Assembly (NCBI RefSeq): GCF_000172795.2
Contig: NZ_CP020948.1
Span: 151,248-215,247, forward strand
DNA from: Rhizobium sp. CIAT894
GTDB lineage: Bacteria > Pseudomonadota > Alphaproteobacteria > Rhizobiales > Rhizobiaceae
Direction of reading: 5' to 3'
Length of the DNA stretch: 64,000 nucleotides
Positions 8,432 to 17,270 of the stretch are shown piece by piece (the first letter of the stretch is position 1; each line of letters begins with the position of its first letter). The position numbers and the translations under genes are program-made. The notes beneath the pieces are model-generated. The model had not been told where the DNA came from. It ran no database searches and saw only the letters and a program-made list of their open reading frames with translations.

Positions 8432-9284
8432 AAATTATTATGACGATCTTCTCGACGTGGTCAATGCCGATGAAAGGGTCAGTTTCAGCTGCCGGTCGAT
8501 ATCGATGCCGATAGCGCTGGGCAAGGTCCATCCATCGCCACGGGTCTCGCCACAATGGCACTCCCGGCCCGCGTTTCGCTCTTGCCTGTCTTTCGTCGAT
8601 CGGCTAATAATTGCTGCCGGAGCAATTCAACAACGGAGGCGTGCAATGACAGATATTTCCTCGTCCAACGCCTCTTTGGCATAGGCTTCCGAAGCTCCCT
8701 GCCTCGATTCAATCCGAGACCTTTCAAGCTTCACCATCCGAAGACGGCATCCGTTTCGCACGCAGCGTTTTGGCACGGCGACGTCCGCGCGACATGGCGT
8801 TGCGCTCTTCAGGCTTGAGAGAAGGGCGGTTCAGATTCTGACCGCGATTGATCATGAACAATCAGCACGCCGGCGACAGCCTGGCGACATCCATGAGCGA
8901 GCTTTGCTCGCGATTTAGCTTTCGGGAGATTCTCGTCGCAACCATCATTGCCCGGCGGAAACGTCGTCGCATGGTGAACAGCTTGGGCTTCTTTCCACCA
9001 TGGGTGCGCCGCGACCTCGCTTTATCAGACGAATAGATCGGCTTCCTTGCCGATATTGGCAATATCCGGCCGAGATGGTTTCAAGGCGAAATCATCCCGG
9101 CCGGCTTCTGCTTCTCATTGGCCATGAGGTCCATCTTCCGGATGGAATTCGAACCCACCATCACCAAGCGACCGAGCCACGCTTCGATTGAAATAGCTGG
9201 AACTTTAAGTTACGGAAGGATGCCTGCATTTCGGTATCCATCGCCTTCCGCATCCTCCGATCATCGTTTTTGCACGTTCATCCC
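8432..9284. other. Gene-poor region of about 850 bp
   Basis: No convincing gene of normal size is visible on either strand. Codon structure is weak, and the open frames are short and mutually overlapping. The only candidate is a short frame at 8848-9036, listed separately. An inverted pair GGAAGG/CCTTCC around 9213-9250 could form a weak hairpin. The 5' part probably holds the promoter of the ABC operon; the remainder may be decayed coding sequence or hold an unseen small RNA. Confidence 0.4.
8848..9036 (+). CDS. Possible small basic protein
   Basis: A 62-codon frame whose product has a highly basic centre (ARRKRRRM) followed by PPWVRRDLALSDE. The arrangement loosely recalls the short DUF1127 proteins abundant in rhizobia, where a basic helix precedes an R-D-I/L-G-like motif, but the match is not convincing and the frame stops right after the motif. 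No strong ribosome site precedes it. It may be real, decayed, or chance. Confidence 0.2.
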   Translation: MIMNNQHAGDSLATSMSELCSRFSFREILVATIIARRKRRRMVNSLGFFPPWVRRDLALSDE

Positions 9285-9743
9285 ATGAGCCTTGAATCCG
9301 TCCGCGCTTTCCTCCGTGCCCACGCGCCCGATATCGAAATCATCGAAACCGCCGAGAGCTCCTCGACGGTGGCGCTTGCCGCCGAAGCCCACGGCGTCGA
9401 ACCCGCCCAGATCGCCAAGACGATCTGTCTGCGTGTCGGCGAGCAGATGATGCTGGTCGTTGCCGGCGGCACGGCGCGGCTCGACAATCGCAAGTTCAAG
9501 GACACGTTCGGGGCCAAGGGGCGCATGCTCGATGCCGAGGAAGTCGTGGCCGTCACCAGCCATCCGGTCGGCGGCGTCTGCCCCTTCGGCCTGCCCTCGC
9601 CGCTGCCGATCTATTGCGGCATCTCTCTGAAACGTTTCGATGAAGTCGTGCCGGCGGCCGGCTCGACGAATTCGGCCGTGCGCATCGAAACCGGGCGGCT
9701 GGCCGAGCTGACCGGCGCCAGCTGGGTCGACGTCTGCCAGTAG
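9285..9743 (+). CDS. YbaK/EbsC family aminoacyl-tRNA deacylase
   Basis: A 152-residue protein of the YbaK/ProX editing family, starting at MSLESVRAFL. The ATG at 9285 was preferred over an in-frame TTG at 9270 because family members begin here. It has the conserved TAESSSTVALAAEAHGVEPAQIAKTI region, the KGRMLDAEEV segment and the GGVCPFGLP loop. Family members hydrolyse mischarged aminoacyl-tRNAs (for example Cys- or Ala-tRNA(Pro)) in the cytoplasm. It appears to be a single-gene unit between the gene-poor region and the Tim44-like gene. Confidence 0.88.
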   Translation: MSLESVRAFLRAHAPDIEIIETAESSSTVALAAEAHGVEPAQIAKTICLRVGEQMMLVVAGGTARLDNRKFKDTFGAKGRMLDAEEVVAVTSHPVGGVCPFGLPSPLPIYCGISLKRFDEVVPAAGSTNSAVRIETGRLAELTGASWVDVCQ

Positions 9744-9840
9744 GCGTGTGACAGCAATGGAGCCGAAGAGCTTCAAACCCGGGAAAGTGTACCTATATGT
9801 CTCCTGACATGCCGTGATTGCGCATGACAGGAGATCAAGA

Positions 9841-10848
9841 ATGCCGGGTGCCATTTCGCGTTTTGCCAAGTTTGCGGCCATTGCCGCTCTGACGAGCGCT
9901 ACCGTTTTTGCTTCCCTCGACAGTGCCGAGGCGCGCCGGGCCGGCAGCGGCGGTTTCGGAAGCCGCGGTACGCGCACCTTCCAGGCTCCTCCGATCACCA
10001 GCACGGCACCTGCGCCTGCCGCGCCGATCGAACGGTCGATGACGCCCCGTCCGCAGACGACGGCACCTGCAACCGCGCAGCAGCCCTTCAGCGCTCAGCG
10101 TCCCGGTCTCTTCGGCGGCTTCGGCCGTTCGATGATCGGCGGCCTGATTGCCGGCGGCCTGCTTGGCATGCTGCTCGGTCACGGTTTCGGCGGCGGCTTC
10201 GGCTTCCTCGGCATGCTCCTGCAGATCGCTTTGATCGGCGGTGCCGTCATGCTCGCCATGCGTTATTTCGCCAACCGCCGACAGCCTTCCTACGGCGTCG
10301 GCGGTCAGAGCCGATCCTACGCCCAGTCCTACGGCATGTCGCCAGCAGGCAATTCGTCCTTCCAGATCCCGGCGATCGGTTCGGGCGCGGGTTCGGGTTC
10401 GTCCTCGCGCGGCAACCGCCCGAGCGATGAGATCGGGCTGGCGCAGGCCGATCTCGACCAGTTCGAGGAACTGCTGACCGGCGTTCAGACCGCTTACGGT
10501 GCCGAGGATTACGGCACGTTGCGCCGCCTGACGACGCCCGAGGCGATGTCCTACCTTGCCGAGGAGCTCGGCGAAAACGCCACCAACGGCGTGCGCAACC
10601 GCGTTTCCGATGTCAAGCTGCTGCACGGCGATATCGCCGAGGCCTGGCGCGAGGACGGTCAGGACTATGCGACACTCGCCATGCGCTATTCCTCGATCGA
10701 TGCCATGGTCGAACGCAACAGCGGCCGCGTCGTTTCCGGCGACGATCGCCACCCGAGCGAAAGCACCGAGGTATGGACCTTCGTGCGCAAGCCGAGCGGC
10801 GACTGGAAGCTCGCCGCGATCCAGGGCACGGAGCAGCGCGCCGCCTGA
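9841..10848 (+). CDS. Tim44-like domain membrane protein
   Basis: The ATG at 9841 follows AGGAG by 7 nt; an in-frame GTG at 9814 lacks such a site. The 335-residue product starts with a signal/anchor segment (FAKFAAIAALTSATVFASL), continues with a low-complexity Gly/Ala/Pro/Ser region, a Gly-rich hydrophobic stretch (GGLIAGGLLGMLLGHGFGGGFGFLG region), another membrane helix, and a C-terminal Tim44-like domain of about 140 residues (DLDQFEELLTGVQTAYGAEDY onward). In alphaproteobacteria such proteins are inner-membrane proteins of uncertain role related to the mitochondrial import motor subunit. No operon partner is evident. Confidence 0.88.
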   Translation: MPGAISRFAKFAAIAALTSATVFASLDSAEARRAGSGGFGSRGTRTFQAPPITSTAPAPAAPIERSMTPRPQTTAPATAQQPFSAQRPGLFGGFGRSMIGGLIAGGLLGMLLGHGFGGGFGFLGMLLQIALIGGAVMLAMRYFANRRQPSYGVGGQSRSYAQSYGMSPAGNSSFQIPAIGSGAGSGSSSRGNRPSDEIGLAQADLDQFEELLTGVQTAYGAEDYGTLRRLTTPEAMSYLAEELGENATNGVRNRVSDVKLLHGDIAEAWREDGQDYATLAMRYSSIDAMVERNSGRVVSGDDRHPSESTEVWTFVRKPSGDWKLAAIQGTEQRAA

Positions 10849-10868
10849 GTGGCGCGCCTTTCCTGGTC

Positions 10869-10976
10869 TAAAGCGCGTCGCGATCTTTCAGAGTCGGCCC
10901 TCGCGCTTTAGGTCCTTGTTCTTCCGCATGTCGTTGGCGCAAAACCCGCTTACACACTTTTGCGCGACATGCTCTA
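10869..10976. repeat. RIME-like composite palindromic repeat, copy 1
   Basis: Two palindromic modules in tandem: TAAAGCGCG...CGCGCTTTA (10869-10910) and GCATGTCG...CGACATGC (10926-10972). The second module shares its interior (AAAACCCGCTtACAcaCTTTT) with the repeats at 20.4, 26.7 and 42.1 kb. The end at 10974-10976 supplies the TAG stop of the dehydrogenase gene on the minus strand. Such mosaics are known from rhizobia as RIME-type intergenic elements. Confidence 0.7.
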
Positions 10977-12005
10977 ATTCACTGCGACTGGTTTGGAGCG
11001 CATGCGGGAGACCGTCTCGCGCTCCGCCCGTTTGCAGCGCATCGGCGGCAGGCCGCGATCCATCAGGTCCATGTCCTCGAGCACCATGTCGCCCATCTTC
11101 TTGAAGGCGCTGTCGAGCGCGCCGGCCCGATGCGCCGAGCGGATGAAGCCTTTCAGGGCCCGCACCGGATGATCGGGCGGCAGCGGCTCCTCAGGATAGA
11201 CATCGCTTGCCGCGACGATATGGCCTGACGAAACGGCCGTCATCAGCGCGTCGAAATCGACGACATCGGCGCGGCTGAGCAGGATGAAGGCCGCGCCTTC
11301 GCGCATGCTGGCGAAGGCCTCTGTGCCGAGGAACCCCTTGTTTTCACTGGTGACGGCTGCAACGACGAAGACGAAATCGCTCTTCGTCAGCACATCTTCC
11401 AGGCTTGCCGGCTCCACGCCGTTTTCCTCGAGGATCGAGCGCGGCAGCCAGGGATCGAAGACCCGGATGCGCGCCTTGAAGCCGGAGAGCAGCCTGCGCA
11501 GCGCCTTGCCGAGATCGCCGAAGCCGACGATGCCGACCTCGGAGCCGGCGATCAGCCGCGCACTCCTATTGCCCTCCCCGCCCCAGAGTTCGCTGCCCTC
11601 GCGAAATGCCACATCCGCATCGACAATGCCGCGCGCCAAGGCCAGCGCGAAGCCGAGACCGATTTCGGCAACCGGCTCGGCAAAGACCTGGCCCGTCGTC
11701 ACGACATGAATGCCGCGCTCGAAGAGCACATCATAGGGCATATTGTTCAAGAGATTGCTTTCGACGTTGAGGATCGAGCGCAGGGCCGGCATTCCAGCCA
11801 GCGTTTCCGCCGCAAGAGGCGGCTGGCCGATGATATAGCGCGCCCTGCCGAGGATGTCGCCGCCGAGCCCGGCGATATTGTCGGGGTCGGCCTCGACGAT
11901 TTCGTATTTCGCATGCAATTCGGCGCGCGCCGTGTCGGTGAAGATCAGGTCGAGCGTGCGCGGTTCGGGCGCGCTGATCGCCAGCGGGCGTTCGGTGTTG
12001 GTCAT
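10974..12005 (-). CDS. D-2-hydroxyacid dehydrogenase family protein
   Basis: The start at 12005 has GGAGGAG 7 nt upstream; the open frame extends 48 codons further without support. The 343-residue protein has the NAD-binding motif VGIVGFGDLGKALRRL (about residue 165) and the family catalytic residues: Arg in LLSRADVVD, Glu in DVYPEEPL and His in SAHRAGA. It belongs to the phosphoglycerate-dehydrogenase-like family of NAD-dependent 2-hydroxyacid dehydrogenases in the cytoplasm. Substrate is unknown and no pathway partner adjoins. The stop codon lies at the edge of a RIME-like repeat. Confidence 0.88.
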   Translation of the reverse strand: MTNTERPLAISAPEPRTLDLIFTDTARAELHAKYEIVEADPDNIAGLGGDILGRARYIIGQPPLAAETLAGMPALRSILNVESNLLNNMPYDVLFERGIHVVTTGQVFAEPVAEIGLGFALALARGIVDADVAFREGSELWGGEGNRSARLIAGSEVGIVGFGDLGKALRRLLSGFKARIRVFDPWLPRSILEENGVEPASLEDVLTKSDFVFVVAAVTSENKGFLGTEAFASMREGAAFILLSRADVVDFDALMTAVSSGHIVAASDVYPEEPLPPDHPVRALKGFIRSAHRAGALDSAFKKMGDMVLEDMDLMDRGLPPMRCKRAERETVSRMRSKPVAVN

Positions 12006-12303
12006 GAGTGTCTCCTCCAACGCGCGGGCGATTTGTGTCGCCTCGTCCGGACGATTGATAGCCGCTGTGCCGGGCTGTTTCCAGCTCATGGAACAGGAAT
12101 TGAAGAGCCGAGGTCCTTCGAAGGATGGATGCGCTATCGAAAGCGGCATTTGCCTATCATATAAGCAATTGAATTGCCTTGTGATTTATGCCTTTCTCGT
12201 TGACCGGGCAGACTCTTTGAACTAGCCTGATGCGCGCGACTTGGAGCCATGCCGGATGTTCGGCGGCGGCAGGATATTCAAAAATTCACGAGGGAATCGA
12301 GCA
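12006..12303. promoter_or_regulatory. Divergent intergenic region between dehydrogenase and HupE genes
   Basis: About 300 bp without a gene. It contains a short palindrome GCAATT-G-AATTGC at 12165-12177 in an AT-rich stretch, which could be an operator or promoter element for either divergent gene. Nothing more specific is visible. Confidence 0.3.
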
Positions 12304-12903
12304 ATGAAATCAGCACTCAAGAGCGTCCTGCTGGCTTTGGCTGCCGCAGCGCTTCCGGCCGCCGCCTTCGCCCATCCCGCCATCGGCGACGCGGCCGGTT
12401 TCAGCCATGGTTTTGCCCATCCGATATCAGGCCTCGATCATGTCCTCGCCATGGTGATGGTCGGTATTTTCGCATTCCAGCTCGGCGGTCGCGCCACCTG
12501 GCTCGTACCGACGACCTTCGTTCTTGTCATGGCGCTCGGCGGCGCCCTCGGCGCTGCCGGCATCGATGTTCCCTTCGTTGAATTGGGCATTGCGCTTTCC
12601 GTCATCGTCCTCGGCGCTATCGTTGCGCTCGACGTCAAGGCGCCGCTCGCCGCAGCACTCGGCATTGTCGGCCTCTTTGCGATCTTCCACGGTCATGCGC
12701 ACGGCGCCGAAATGCCGGAAAATGCGGCTGGCGTCGCCTATGCCGCCGGTTTCATGATCGCGACCGCGCTGCTGCACGGCGCAGGCCTTGCCCTTGGTTA
12801 CGTCGTCGGCCGCGCCGGTGGACGCCAGGGCGCCTTCGTGGCGCGTGCGGCTGGCGGCATCGCTGCCATATCGGGTGTGGGCATCCTGGCCGGCTTGATC
12901 TGA
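12304..12903 (+). CDS. HupE/UreJ family metal-transport membrane protein
   Basis: A 199-residue protein with a signal peptide (KSVLLALAAAALPAAAFA) followed by the diagnostic HPAIGDAAGFSHGFAHPISGLDHVLAM segment, rich in His and Asp, and about six hydrophobic helices. HupE/UreJ proteins are inner-membrane nickel (sometimes cobalt) permeases serving hydrogenase or urease. No hydrogenase or urease gene is in the window. The adjacent cytochrome bd locus is transcribed in the same direction, but a strong hairpin separates the two, so it is probably a separate unit. Confidence 0.88.
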   Translation: MKSALKSVLLALAAAALPAAAFAHPAIGDAAGFSHGFAHPISGLDHVLAMVMVGIFAFQLGGRATWLVPTTFVLVMALGGALGAAGIDVPFVELGIALSVIVLGAIVALDVKAPLAAALGIVGLFAIFHGHAHGAEMPENAAGVAYAAGFMIATALLHGAGLALGYVVGRAGGRQGAFVARAAGGIAAISGVGILAGLI

Positions 12904-12919
12904 GCCGCCTCGATCAGCG

Positions 12920-12994
12920 GCGGCGTGCATAAACGCCGCTCATCATCACAGTCAGACCAGAACGCCCGGCATGCGCATCGCGTTGCCGGGCGTT
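12920..12994 (+). terminator. Two hairpins downstream of the HupE gene
   Basis: The first hairpin is GCGGCGT-gcataa-ACGCCGC (12920-12939). The second is a perfect 10-bp stem AACGCCCGGC...GCCGGGCGTT (12961-12994). Neither has a clear U-tract. Together they likely end or stabilise the upstream transcript. Confidence 0.5.
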
Positions 12995-13024
12995 ACTGCG
13001 TGATGGCTGCGAAGTGCTGCTGAA

Positions 13025-13038
13025 TTGATCCAAGTCAA
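13025..13038. promoter_or_regulatory. Anaerobox (FnrN/FixK-type site) upstream of the cyd locus
   Basis: TTGATCCAAGTCAA matches the rhizobial FNR-family consensus TTGAT-N4-(A/G)TCAA. It lies 162 bp upstream of the regulator that heads the cytochrome bd genes. This suggests activation under low oxygen by FnrN or FixK, as expected for a high-affinity oxidase. Confidence 0.65.
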
Positions 13039-13147
13039 ATCCGGCCGTGCCCCGCCCTGTTATATCCAGTTCACGATCAATGAACGGACATCCAAATTGA
13101 CGCAGGGTCGCCTTGCGAATTGTCGGCTGGTCGCGAAATTGACTATA

Positions 13148-13173
13148 GTGATTTCAGAAATTACTGAAATCAC
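13148..13173. promoter_or_regulatory. Perfect palindromic operator before the GbsR/MarR-like gene
   Basis: Two perfect 10-bp arms, GTGATTTCAG and CTGAAATCAC, flank a 6-bp centre (aaatta). The site ends 13 bp before the start at 13187, where bound protein would block transcription. It most likely binds the regulator encoded next to it. Confidence 0.6.
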
Positions 13174-13186
13174 AGACGCAACGGAA

Positions 13187-13771
13187 ATGACTATGAACCT
13201 TCCGCCTCTCGTTCAGTCCTTCGTTCTCCATTTCGGCGAAATGGGCTCCCGCTGGGGAATCAACCGCACGGTCGGCCAGATCTATGCCTTGCTCTACGTC
13301 TCGCCAGCGCCGATCTGCGCCGAGGAGATTGCCGATGCGCTCGCCATTTCGCGCTCCAACGTGTCGATGAGCCTGCGCGAACTGCAGGCGTGGAACCTTG
13401 TGCTTCTCAAACACAAGCCGGACGACCGCCGCGACTTTTTCACCACGCCCGATGATGTGTGGCTCATCTTGCGGACGCTTGCCGAGGAGCGAAAGAAGCG
13501 GGAAGTCGATCCGACGCTGTCGGTCCTGCGTGAGATCCTGATGCAGCGGCCGGCGAGCGACGCCGAACGGCATGCGCAGGCGCGCATGAGCGAGATGCAT
13601 ACGCTGATCGAGCAGCTGACGCATTGGTATGAAGACGTAAAACAACTTGAAACGGAAAGGCTTGCGACGCTACTCTCGCTGGGCGCGAAAGTAACCAAGC
13701 TTCTGGAGGCCAAGGACCGGGTCGTCTCGCTCGGCCGCAGCCGCCGGCCGAATCCTGCGAACAAGAGTTAG
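13187..13771 (+). CDS. GbsR/MarR family transcriptional regulator
   Basis: Starting at ATG 13187 (or 13193), the protein has about 194 residues. It has a winged helix-turn-helix (GQIYALLYVSPAPICAEEIA and DALAISRSNVSMSLREL), a wing DDRRDFFTTP, and a C-terminal helical region with a coiled-coil end. The pattern fits GbsR-type MarR relatives. It directly precedes cydD by 4 bp, indicating cotranscription and a role in controlling the bd oxidase operon. The open frame runs further upstream, but that part overlaps the operator and anaerobox and is not expected to be translated. Ligand unknown. Confidence 0.85.
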   Translation: MTMNLPPLVQSFVLHFGEMGSRWGINRTVGQIYALLYVSPAPICAEEIADALAISRSNVSMSLRELQAWNLVLLKHKPDDRRDFFTTPDDVWLILRTLAEERKKREVDPTLSVLREILMQRPASDAERHAQARMSEMHTLIEQLTHWYEDVKQLETERLATLLSLGAKVTKLLEAKDRVVSLGRSRRPNPANKS

Positions 13772-13775
13772 CGCC

Positions 13776-15506
13776 ATGGGCACTGCTTTCTTCGACGCGA
13801 GAGATAAATCGGGGGTACAGCCGCGGGATGGCGATGCTGTTTCATCCCGCCGTGACACGGCGAAAGGCCGGCTGCGAAGAGCCGCGATGCTGCAGGCGCT
13901 CGCCACGGCCATCTGGATCCCGCAGGCCGGATTGCTCGCCATCTCGGTCGGCCGTATCGCCGATGGCGGGGGATTGCAGGGCGTTCTCTGGCCGGCCTTT
14001 GGCATCCTCGTCCTCGGATTGGCGAGGAGCTGTCTCGACGCGGCTGGCGGCCGCTTCGCCTTTCGCGCCGCCCGCATAGAGCTCAGTCACAAGCGGCAGG
14101 CCGCCGTCGCTGCTCTTTCCCTGTCGTCGCCCGTCGATCGCGGCCGTCCGGCGTCCGGTAAAGCCGGAAGCGTCATCGGCGAACAGGCCGAACTGATTGT
14201 GCCCTATCTCTCGCGTTTCCAGCCGGCACGGATGAAGGCGAGCCTTGTGCCGCTGGTGATCCTCGCCTGCATCCTTCCCGTCTCCTGGATTGCCGCACTC
14301 GTGCTCCTGTTCGCCGCGCCGCTGATCCCGATCTTCATGGCGTTGATCGGCTGGCGCGCCCAAGCGGCCAGCGAAAGACAGCTTGTCGCGACCGGCGGTC
14401 TCAACGGCTTCCTGCTCGACCGGCTGCGCGGGCTGACGACGATCCGCGCGCTCGACGCGGTCGATGCGACGGCTTTTCGGCTGCGGCGCGAGGCGGAATC
14501 GCTGCGTTCGCGCACCATGTCCGTGTTGAAGATCGCCTTCCTCTCCTCGGCCGTGCTTGAGCTCTTCGCAGCACTCGGCGTGGCGATGATTGCCGTCTAT
14601 GTCGGCTTCAGCCTGCTTGGCGAAATCCGCTTCGGAACCTGGTCGGGCGGGCTCGACCTGGCCGAGGGCTTGTTCATCCTGCTGCTCGCGCCCGCCTTCT
14701 TCGAGCCGCTGCGCGAACTCTCCGCGGTCTGGCACGACCGGGCGGCCGGTGAAGCGGCGCTGAAGGCGCTGGACGCGCTTGCAACGGGTGGCTTGCCCAT
14801 CCGGGGATCGGCCGAACCCATGGCTCCGGCTGGCGGCATGGCTCCGGACATCCGCCTTGAAAATCTCGCCTTTCGTTACGGCGCCGACGAACCGCTTGTT
14901 CTCGACGGTTTCAATCTCGATATCGCCGCCGGCGAACACGTGGCGCTGCTCGGTGCCAGCGGTTCCGGCAAGTCGACGCTTCTTTCGCTCGTTGCGGGAC
15001 TGGCGCCCTGCAGCGAAGGCCGCATCATCATCGGCGGCACCGAGCTTGAGGATGATACTGCCGCTGCTGTGCGCGGCGGCATGGCGTGGATCGGCCAGAA
15101 GCCGCATATCTTTGCCGGTACCATCGCGGGCAATATCGCGCTCGGAAGGCCCGGCATCTCGCGCAGCGATTTGGCCGGTGCACTCGATGCCGCCAGCCTC
15201 GGAAGGGTTGCCGATGCGTATGGCAACCGGTCGCTAGGCGAGAGTGGGATCGGGCTTTCCGGCGGTGAGGCGCTGCGGCTTGCGATCGCGCGTGCGGCTT
15301 GCAATCCCGATCTCCAGATCATCCTGGCCGACGAGCCGACCGCCCATCTCGACGCCGCAACCGCGGCCGAAGTGACCGAGAGCCTGCTTTCGCTTGCCAG
15401 GGGCCGCACCTTGATCGTGGCGACCCATGACCCGCTGCTTGCCGCCCGCATGCATCGCAGCCTGCGCGTCGACGCTGACAGCATTATGAGGGAGGCGGCC
15501 GAATGA
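13776..15506 (+). CDS. cydD: ABC exporter CydD, cytochrome bd assembly
   Basis: A 576-residue half-transporter: N-terminal membrane domain with about six helices, then a nucleotide-binding domain with Walker A GASGSGKST (about residue 390), signature LSGGEALRLAIARA, and Walker B IILADEPTAHLD. CydD pairs with CydC to export glutathione and cysteine to the periplasm, required for assembly of cytochrome bd. Its stop overlaps the cydC start (ATGA), and cydA, cydB and cydX follow. The length and the pairing with cydC make this call firm. Confidence 0.93.
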   Translation: MGTAFFDARDKSGVQPRDGDAVSSRRDTAKGRLRRAAMLQALATAIWIPQAGLLAISVGRIADGGGLQGVLWPAFGILVLGLARSCLDAAGGRFAFRAARIELSHKRQAAVAALSLSSPVDRGRPASGKAGSVIGEQAELIVPYLSRFQPARMKASLVPLVILACILPVSWIAALVLLFAAPLIPIFMALIGWRAQAASERQLVATGGLNGFLLDRLRGLTTIRALDAVDATAFRLRREAESLRSRTMSVLKIAFLSSAVLELFAALGVAMIAVYVGFSLLGEIRFGTWSGGLDLAEGLFILLLAPAFFEPLRELSAVWHDRAAGEAALKALDALATGGLPIRGSAEPMAPAGGMAPDIRLENLAFRYGADEPLVLDGFNLDIAAGEHVALLGASGSGKSTLLSLVAGLAPCSEGRIIIGGTELEDDTAAAVRGGMAWIGQKPHIFAGTIAGNIALGRPGISRSDLAGALDAASLGRVADAYGNRSLGESGIGLSGGEALRLAIARAACNPDLQIILADEPTAHLDAATAAEVTESLLSLARGRTLIVATHDPLLAARMHRSLRVDADSIMREAAE

Positions 15507-17194
15507 GCGGCTTTATTGCCGATATCGAGCCGATCCTGCGGCTCTTCCTTGCCGAGCGCCGACGCGCGCTGCTCTTCGGCGCCGCGCTTTCTGCGGCGAC
15601 GGTGACGGCGGGCATAGCGCTGCTCGGCCTTTCCGGCTGGTTCATCACCGCCACCTCGCTTGCCGGGCTTTCGGCCGCTGCCGCCGTTACCTTCGACGTT
15701 TTTGCGCCGTCGGCCGGCATCCGGCTGCTCGCCATCGTCAGGACAGTGGCCCGTTACGGCGAAAGGCTTGCGACCCATGATGCGACGCTCGGCGTGCTCG
15801 CCGCTCTTCGCGAGAGACTGTTTCGCGGCTTTGCCGAACCGGATGCTGCGCACGCCCTCTCGCATCGTCCGGCAAGGCTGCTCTTCCGGTTGACCGCCGA
15901 TATCGATGCGCTCGACTCCCTTTATCTCAGAATTCTCGTGCCTGCCGCGGTCGCGATCGGAGCAGCATTGGCGGCAAGCGTGGTGCTGGGGCTCATGCAT
16001 CCCCTGTTTGGCCTGTGTTTCGGCCTCTTTCTCGGAGGCGCCGGTCTCGGCCTGCCCTTGATCGCCGGCCGGGCGGCGCGCAGCCATGCCCGCAGACGCG
16101 CCTATGGCATCGAGGCGCTGCGCTCGCGAGTGATCGATCTCGTTGCCGGCCAGACCGATCTTCTGATGGCCAGCCGGCTTGCCGCGCAGAGGAGCATCAT
16201 TGCAGATGCCGACAGTTACGTAGCCGCTGCCGACGACCGGCTGAATCGCGTCGAAACCGGCCTGACAATCGGCTTCGGTCTCGTCTCTACCCTGCTGTTG
16301 ACGGCCTCGCTGCTTGCCGTTGCTGCCCTTGCGGAAACCAAGACGATTACCGCGCCCGTCGCAGCCCTCGGCCTGCTCGTTGCCTTTGCGGCGGTCGAGC
16401 CCTTCGCAGCATTGCGCCGCGGCGCGCTGGAACTCGGGCGGACGCTGCTGGCTGCAAAGCGCATCGCGCCGCGGCTTGCCGCCGCTGATGTAACCGAGCC
16501 TTTGCCGTTGCCGCGGCCAGGATATGCCTTTTCGCTGGCTGCTGTGACTGCTTTCCATGAAAATTCCGCCGTTTCGGCGCTCCAGGGCATCGATCTCACG
16601 CTTGAGCAGGGTGAGCGCTTGGCCGTTATCGGCAGCAGCGGCGCCGGCAAGTCGAGTCTGCTCGCTTTGCTTTCAAACGAATTGTCGGCCAGGGCGGGAA
16701 GTGTCGCCGCGGTAGGGGCGACCCTGCTGACGCAGCGGACGGAACTCTTCGAGGATAGCTTGCGCGGCAACCTCGCCCTTGCGAACCCGGATGCGAGCGA
16801 GACCCAGCTTCGCGAAGCGCTCGCGGCCGCCGGCCTGCTTGCCGATGTCGAGGCCATGCCGCGCGGGATCGATGCGCCGCTCGGCGAAGGCGGGCTCGGC
16901 CTTTCCGGCGGCCAGTCGCGCCGGCTGGCGCTCGCCCGGCTCTTCCTGCGCGACACGCCGCTCTGGCTGCTCGATGAACCCACAGAGGGCCTCGACGGCG
17001 CCACTGCCCGCGACGTGCTCAGCCGCCTGTCGGCAATGGCTGACGGCCGCTCATTGGTCATTTCAACGCATATCCGCCGCGAGGCTGTTATCGCCGACCG
17101 CATCGCCGTCATCGAAGGCGGCCGTATCACAGAAGTTTCGTGCCGCGGAGAGGCGGCGTTCGAAAAGGCGCTCGACCGGCTTCGGCCGGACTGA
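15503..17194 (+). CDS. cydC: ABC exporter CydC, cytochrome bd assembly
   Basis: A 563-residue ABC half-exporter with an N-terminal membrane domain and a nucleotide-binding domain: Walker A GSSGAGKSS, signature LSGGQSRRLALARL, Walker B LWLLDEPTEGLD. It is translationally coupled to cydD by a 4-bp overlap. CydDC exports reduced thiols across the inner membrane and is needed for haem insertion into the bd oxidase. A perfect 16-bp GC palindrome (17214-17229) sits in the gap before cydA and may separate transcript levels. Confidence 0.93.
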   Translation: MSGFIADIEPILRLFLAERRRALLFGAALSAATVTAGIALLGLSGWFITATSLAGLSAAAAVTFDVFAPSAGIRLLAIVRTVARYGERLATHDATLGVLAALRERLFRGFAEPDAAHALSHRPARLLFRLTADIDALDSLYLRILVPAAVAIGAALAASVVLGLMHPLFGLCFGLFLGGAGLGLPLIAGRAARSHARRRAYGIEALRSRVIDLVAGQTDLLMASRLAAQRSIIADADSYVAAADDRLNRVETGLTIGFGLVSTLLLTASLLAVAALAETKTITAPVAALGLLVAFAAVEPFAALRRGALELGRTLLAAKRIAPRLAAADVTEPLPLPRPGYAFSLAAVTAFHENSAVSALQGIDLTLEQGERLAVIGSSGAGKSSLLALLSNELSARAGSVAAVGATLLTQRTELFEDSLRGNLALANPDASETQLREALAAAGLLADVEAMPRGIDAPLGEGGLGLSGGQSRRLALARLFLRDTPLWLLDEPTEGLDGATARDVLSRLSAMADGRSLVISTHIRREAVIADRIAVIEGGRITEVSCRGEAAFEKALDRLRPD

Positions 17195-17270
17195 GCGAAA
17201 TCGCATGCCCCCAAGCGCCGGCCGGCGCTGAGGGAGGCTCCGTACCCCGTGGGACCGTGGGAGAAAGACA

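Noticed and set aside
13025..13186. N-terminal extension of the GbsR/MarR-like gene from a TTG at 13025
   Set aside because: It would translate through the anaerobox and the palindromic operator and has no ribosome site; family members begin near 13187.
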